Part shown: positions 13,183-17,130 of the stretch, piece after piece
How the letters are laid out: each line of letters opens with the position of its first letter
Position numbering within the stretch: position 1 is the first letter of the stretch
NCBI GenBank assembly: GCA_041690535.1
Contig: JAWLHA010000077.1
Location: 1-17,130 of the forward strand
Reading direction: 5' to 3'
Source of the DNA: JAWLHA01 sp041690535
Lineage (GTDB): Bacteria; Pseudomonadota; Gammaproteobacteria; Thiohalomonadales; Thiohalomonadaceae
DNA length: 17,130 bases
Notes under the pieces: generated by a model
What the model was told of the DNA's origin: nothing
Seen by the model: the letters and a program-made list of their open reading frames with translations, nothing else
The model's database searches: none
Made by a program: the position numbers and the translations under genes

Positions 13183-13911
13183 ATGAAGCGGATCTTGGGT
13201 TGCGCAATTCTGGGTTGTGTCGCCGCTACGGCGCAGGCGGCCGATGACATCGACGCCCTGCAGAATTTGAACCAGGATGAATTTCGCCTGTTCTCCGAAG
13301 ACCTTGGGGCAGCGCTGAGCTACAAGGCGGTCGCGCCCGCCGAGCCCTTGGGGATCACCGGTTTCGACGTGGGGGTGGAGATCACCGCCACCAGCCTGAA
13401 GAACGACCAAACCTTCGACAAGGCCAGCGCCGAAGGGGGGCTCTCCACCCTGCCCCTGGCCAAGCTCCACGCCCACAAGGGGCTGCCGTTCGGCATCGAC
13501 GTGGGGGCCTTCTACGCCAGCGTCCCTTCCACCAACATCAGCCTGATCGGGGCCGAGCTGCGCTACGCCCTCATCGAAGGCGGCATCGCCATCCCCGCGG
13601 TGGCCGTGCGCGGCACCTACAGCCGGCTGAACGGGGTGGACCAGCTGGACCTCGACACCAAGGGGCTGGAGCTCTCTATCTCCAAGGGCTTCGCCATGCT
13701 CACCCCCTATGCGGGCGTGGGGCAGATCTGGGTCACCAGCACCCCCAAGGCGGAGGCTGTCACGCCCGGAAACCTGACCGAAGAGTCCTTCACCCAGACC
13801 AAGTACTACCTGGGGGCGAACCTCAACCTGGGGCTGCTGAACTTCGCGGTCGAAGGGGACAAGACCGGCGACGCCAGCACCTACGGGGCGAAGCTTGGTT
13901 TCAGGTTCTAA
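13183..13911 (+). CDS. Small outer-membrane beta-barrel protein, function unknown
   Basis: This 242-aa protein carries a signal peptide MKRILGCAILGCVAATAQA with cleavage before ADDI (residue 20). The mature part alternates polar and hydrophobic residues in strand-like stretches with Gly/aromatic turns, and it ends in KLGFRF with the terminal Phe typical of BAM-assembled barrels. There are no cysteines in the mature part. The length suggests 8-10 strands. I do not recognise a named family (OmpW/OmpA-type barrels are the nearest in style), so the substrate is unknown. ATG at 13183 follows AAGGAG at good spacing. The codons are G/C-ended and regular, which points to a well-expressed gene. Only 10 bp after the stop codon comes the family-A element with its target duplication, so any original terminator was displaced. 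Confidence 0.8.
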   Translation: MKRILGCAILGCVAATAQAADDIDALQNLNQDEFRLFSEDLGAALSYKAVAPAEPLGITGFDVGVEITATSLKNDQTFDKASAEGGLSTLPLAKLHAHKGLPFGIDVGAFYASVPSTNISLIGAELRYALIEGGIAIPAVAVRGTYSRLNGVDQLDLDTKGLELSISKGFAMLTPYAGVGQIWVTSTPKAEAVTPGNLTEESFTQTKYYLGANLNLGLLNFAVEGDKTGDASTYGAKLGFRF

Positions 13912-13921
13912 GCAAGCAACA
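13912..13921. repeat. Left target-site duplication of family-A element
   Basis: GCAAGCAACA directly abuts the left terminal repeat and is repeated exactly at 14138-14147 on the right side. Confidence 0.85.
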
Positions 13922-14137
13922 CAGGGTGAACGCATACTAACGTCACGGCCGTGCTGTGAGCGACGTAAGTCCTTGAAAGCAGGCACGCTGTAAATACGAC
14001 CGACATGGATGTCGGGAGTGAAGATTATGCAGGAGCAATCATCTTCCATCCCTGTACGCTCGACGGCCGCGTCCATGCGGCCGACGACCTGCTTTCAAGG
14101 ACTTACGTCGCTCTTGGGTGCGTATGCGTTCACCCTG
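13922..14137. mobile_element. Family-A MITE-like element, best-preserved copy (216 bp)
   Basis: Perfect 16-bp terminal inverted repeats CAGGGTGAACGCATAC (13922-13937) and GTATGCGTTCACCCTG (14122-14137). A perfect 24-bp inner inverted repeat pairs 13960-13983 with 14088-14111. The 10-bp duplication GCAAGCAACA flanks both sides. The centre contains further short palindromes (GACATGGATGTC, GGCCGCGTCCATGCGGCC). It encodes no transposase. These are the features of a miniature non-autonomous transposon. It lies between the outer-membrane gene and amgK. Confidence 0.93.
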
Positions 14138-14147
14138 GCAAGCAACA
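14138..14147. repeat. Right target-site duplication of family-A element
   Basis: GCAAGCAACA directly follows the right terminal repeat and is identical to 13912-13921. Confidence 0.85.
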
Positions 14148-14153
14148 AGAGGC

Positions 14154-14208
14154 AGGTGACAAGGTACAAGCAAGAGTGTAGAACACCACTACTCGTATCT
14201 TGTCACCT
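14154..14208 (+). promoter_or_regulatory. Strong hairpin in amgK leader
   Basis: AGGTGACAAGGTACAAG (14154-14170) can pair with CTCGTATCTTGTCACCT (14192-14208): 15 Watson-Crick pairs, one G-U and one mismatch, with a 21-nt loop. It ends 21 nt before the amgK ATG, and no good Shine-Dalgarno is present there, so it may influence translation. It could also be a remnant of another dispersed repeat, as CTCGTATC recurs just after it. Confidence 0.5.
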
Positions 14209-14229
14209 CGCATCTCGTATCTGATTTCC

Positions 14230-15223
<994 letters not shown>

Positions 15224-15225
<2 letters not shown>

Positions 15226-15246
15226 CCGCCTTCGCCGCGGCTTTCC
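15224..15246 (+). terminator. Possible weak terminator after amgK
   Basis: AGCCGC (15224-15229) pairs with GCGGCT (15237-15242) over a 7-nt loop and is followed by TTCCCC. The short T run makes it a poor intrinsic terminator. Confidence 0.3.
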
Positions 15247-15400
15247 CCAGAGCACCGGACAGGCCAAGGGCCCCGAACCGACAAGCGGAAGAGTTGCCCA
15301 TTGCGCCGGCGTGTTCCGTGAGTGGTGGGGCAGCGAACCGGCGGTGGACAAGCGCAGCGCATCTACCATTCACGGCCGCGGCCGGGTACATGCGCTGCGC
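15247..15400. repeat. Decayed family-B element remnant
   Basis: CCAGAGCACCGGACAGG at 15247 resembles the CTAG-AGCACCGAACAGG end. Later GCAGCGAACCGG and GGACAAGCGCAGCGCAT (15333-15362) match the inner part in the same orientation as the copy at 16927. The second palindrome arm is only partly recognisable (ATGCGCTGCGCT near 15390) and the other terminus is not found. The rest to 15464 shows no gene. Confidence 0.65.
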
Positions 15401-15464
15401 TCAGTCAGTGCCATGCTGCGGGCCATCGCCGTGACGCTCCTCCCGCTCCGCTCATCATCAGCGA

Positions 15465-16715
15465 TCAAGAGTCGTCGGGATTGAACCAGCAGCGGGGGCG
15501 AGCGCCGTCTGCGTACCCCGCGGCCTGGGTGCAGGCCCCTGGGCTGGGATCGTCCTCCGAAAACCCGCTTCTCTCGTCAATGTTGCAGAGGGCGCCCGCC
15601 ACGAAGGTGTCGAGCCGACACTGCGGGGAGGGGTAGCCGTGCACGAGGGTCGATTGCGGCCTATCCGGGTCGTGCCCGATCAGTCTGGTGGGTGCGGCCT
15701 CTCGGGTGTGGGCAAACCAGCGGGAGAGTATCAGGCCCGCCAGGATGGTGCGCCGACAGATCGCCTGCTCGTCAGTGGCCGGGTAGGAGGCGGCGCATGC
15801 GGCCTCGAGACGAGGCGGCAGGGGGGCGGTGTAATGCTGCTCGTATCCGGCCGCCCTCAGATAGCGCTTCATGCACTTGGTCGCGGCAAAGTAATCGGCC
15901 TGCCCTTCGGCACTGTATCCCAGCGCAAAAGGCGCGCCACCGATGTGGTGGCCCACCTCGTGACAGACCACCAGGGCGTAGGCATCCCGATTCAGCATGG
16001 GATGACGGGCCAGCCCTCCGCTCAGCTCGATCTCCAGAATCCGGCGCACCCGCCCCTTCTCCTGGTCGAAGGACTCGGTGAGCCACGAGGTGGCGTTCTC
16101 CTCCTCGGAGTCCCACCGTTTGTTGATGATCAGCTCTCTGTCCCGCTGCGAGATGGGCTCCGCATAGAGGCCGAAGATGGTGGCGATGATGTCATCGAAG
16201 CTCCCCCGGTCGACATCGTTGATGTCGTACGCAAAGGCGCGCCTGGTCGATTGATCCTCCCCGCCGGCGAGGTCCGGCTGGATGCAACGTACCCGCAACC
16301 GTTCATCCTTGCCGTAGTAACCGATCCTTCCATCGGAGAAGTCGAGGTAGCGGATCACACCCGCGTTGTAGCGGGAGGAGGTCCAGTAGCGGCCCGGTGC
16401 TGTAAAGCCGGGGAGCGTGCGCGATGCTCCGGCACGTGCACAGCCGGCGTCCGTCTGCGGGAATTCCGCGCTGATCTTTTTGCCCACCCTGGCGTGGCAG
16501 AACAGCAGCGCCATCTCCTGGGGAGAGGGCAGGACCATGCCTCGCTGCTCACACGCACGCAGGGCCTGATACCAAGTGTATCTTGCGCCGCCGGGTTCAT
16601 CGGTGGCGGCGATTTTCGTTTTCAGGGAGCCCTGGTCGAGGGTATCAGCCGGCGCTGACCATGGAAGTGAAGACCAAAGGAGGGTGACGAGCGCAAGGAA
16701 CGGCAGTCGTTTCAT
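15465..16715 (-). CDS. Secreted DUF1566-like plus HExxH metallopeptidase-like protein
   Basis: This 416-aa protein has a signal peptide (MKRLPFLALVTLLWSSLPWSAPA, cleavage before DTLDQ). Residues about 45-145 resemble a DUF1566/Lcl C-terminal domain: YTWYQALRACEQRGMVLPSP, then GRYWTSSRYNAGVIRYLDF, closing with RLRVRCIQ. The C-terminal half contains CHEVGHHIGG with HEVGH at 252-256 and then SAEGQADYFA, where E270 and D274 match the ExxxD pattern of M48-like gluzincins. Cysteines are frequent (73, 92, 144, 251 and six or more later), which fits a disulfide-bonded periplasmic or secreted enzyme. ATG at 16715 has an excellent CGGAGGT 5 nt upstream; the longer frame to 16823 has no signal-like start. 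It stands alone with no operon partner. Substrate and activation are unknown. Confidence 0.75.
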   Translation of the reverse strand: MKRLPFLALVTLLWSSLPWSAPADTLDQGSLKTKIAATDEPGGARYTWYQALRACEQRGMVLPSPQEMALLFCHARVGKKISAEFPQTDAGCARAGASRTLPGFTAPGRYWTSSRYNAGVIRYLDFSDGRIGYYGKDERLRVRCIQPDLAGGEDQSTRRAFAYDINDVDRGSFDDIIATIFGLYAEPISQRDRELIINKRWDSEEENATSWLTESFDQEKGRVRRILEIELSGGLARHPMLNRDAYALVVCHEVGHHIGGAPFALGYSAEGQADYFAATKCMKRYLRAAGYEQHYTAPLPPRLEAACAASYPATDEQAICRRTILAGLILSRWFAHTREAAPTRLIGHDPDRPQSTLVHGYPSPQCRLDTFVAGALCNIDERSGFSEDDPSPGACTQAAGYADGARPRCWFNPDDS

Positions 16716-16868
16716 TGGACCTCCGTAGCTTACCTGAATCGCTGTTCCGGGCTCCTCCCACCCTGCGGCTGGGAGGGACGGGCGCCCTACCACAGCTTGG
16801 GCGCAAGTACAACCATAGAACAAAACGATTCTTCGCTACGGAGGCGCCGGGGTCGGCCCCACAAAGGC

Positions 16869-16899
16869 AAAGCCCGGCTGAAGCCGGGCTTTGTTTTCC
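16869..16899 (+). terminator. Intrinsic terminator hairpin
   Basis: AAAGCCCGGC (16869-16878) and GCCGGGCTTT (16883-16892) form a perfect 10-bp stem with a TGAA loop, followed by GTTTTCC. On the minus strand the hairpin is followed by TTTGCCTTTG, so it may work both ways. It lies upstream of the secreted peptidase gene (start 16715), so it most likely ends leftward transcription entering from beyond the window and insulates that gene. Confidence 0.7.
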
Positions 16900-16926
16900 C
16901 TGAGAAATCCCCTGGGGAAATCACAT

Positions 16927-17130
16927 CTAGAGCACCGAACAGGTAAACCGAAAGATCGCCAATCGCAGCCTCCCGCTGATCGTGACGCCCGCGCGGGGTA
17001 GGGCCGGAGCCCTGAGCCCCAGGTGGCGGGAGCAGCGAACCGAGGTAGGGTGGATAAGCGCAGCGCATCCACCAATTCGACGCCGCACGGTGGATGCGCT
17101 GCGCTTATCCACCCTACATGTTGGGCGCGT
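16927..17130. mobile_element. Family-B MITE-like element, copy in reverse orientation, cut by window end
   Basis: CTAG at 16927-16930 is followed by AGCACCGAACAGGTAAA, the family-B end in reverse orientation to the copies at 2825 and 4067. The inner palindrome arms are 17045-17073 and 17089-17117 around a 15-nt loop, and the sequence ACATGTTGGGCGCGT at the window edge matches the other end zone. About 50 bp at 16971-17020 replace 12 bp found in the other copies. The far terminus lies outside the window. Confidence 0.85.

Noticed and set aside
13177..14076. Minus-strand open frame of 299 codons opposite the outer-membrane gene
   Set aside because: It runs through the family-A element and is antisense to a gene with signal peptide, strong ribosome binding site and barrel-type C-terminus.

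Overview
The window reads as high-GC gammaproteobacterial chromosome. The core block, all on the minus strand, is lptD-surA-pdxA-rsmA, with an amgK-type sugar kinase diverging from lptD. This is the gene order known from Pseudomonas and relatives. A halophilic or phototrophic/sulfur lineage such as Chromatiales is plausible, but the sequence read alone does not prove it.

Layout from left to right. (1) 1-2640: a compact minus-strand operon comFB-pgl-glk-apaG. Its ORFs overlap by 17 nt or by ATGA junctions. It joins a ComFB-family protein to 6-phosphogluconolactonase, glucokinase and ApaG. (2) 2825-4255: two same-orientation copies of a palindromic MITE-like element (family B, CTAG ends) bracket one secreted Pro-rich protein built on a strict 54-bp tandem repeat. 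(3) 4449-6981: a small HExxH protein, then a 626-aa protein with an N-terminal CheW-like domain, one membrane segment and a C-terminal LysM domain. (4) 7061-12472: rsmA, pdxA, surA and lptD, which cover rRNA dimethylation, vitamin B6 synthesis, periplasmic outer-membrane-protein chaperoning and LPS export. (5) 12473-15225: two full family-A elements on either side of a small outer-membrane beta-barrel gene, then amgK. (6) 15226-17130: a decayed family-B copy, a secreted protein combining a DUF1566-like domain with an HExxH metallopeptidase-like domain, a hairpin terminator, and another family-B copy cut by the window edge.

The ancestral neighbour of rsmA is usually apaG. Here apaG lies about 6.5 kb away on the same strand, with accessory genes and repeats in between. 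The window therefore looks like a conserved envelope operon opened by accessory DNA and heavily seeded with two families of non-autonomous palindromic elements. One family-A copy has a perfect 10-bp flanking duplication. Another supplies the C-terminus and stop codon of pdxA. A family-B end supplies the stop codon of the Pro-rich gene. The inner hairpin loop of family B is found in both orientations.

The strongest candidates for undescribed biology are the CheW-TM-LysM protein, the ComFB/sugar-catabolism operon, and the two element families with their effects on host reading frames. No transposase, CRISPR array, rRNA or tRNA was seen.
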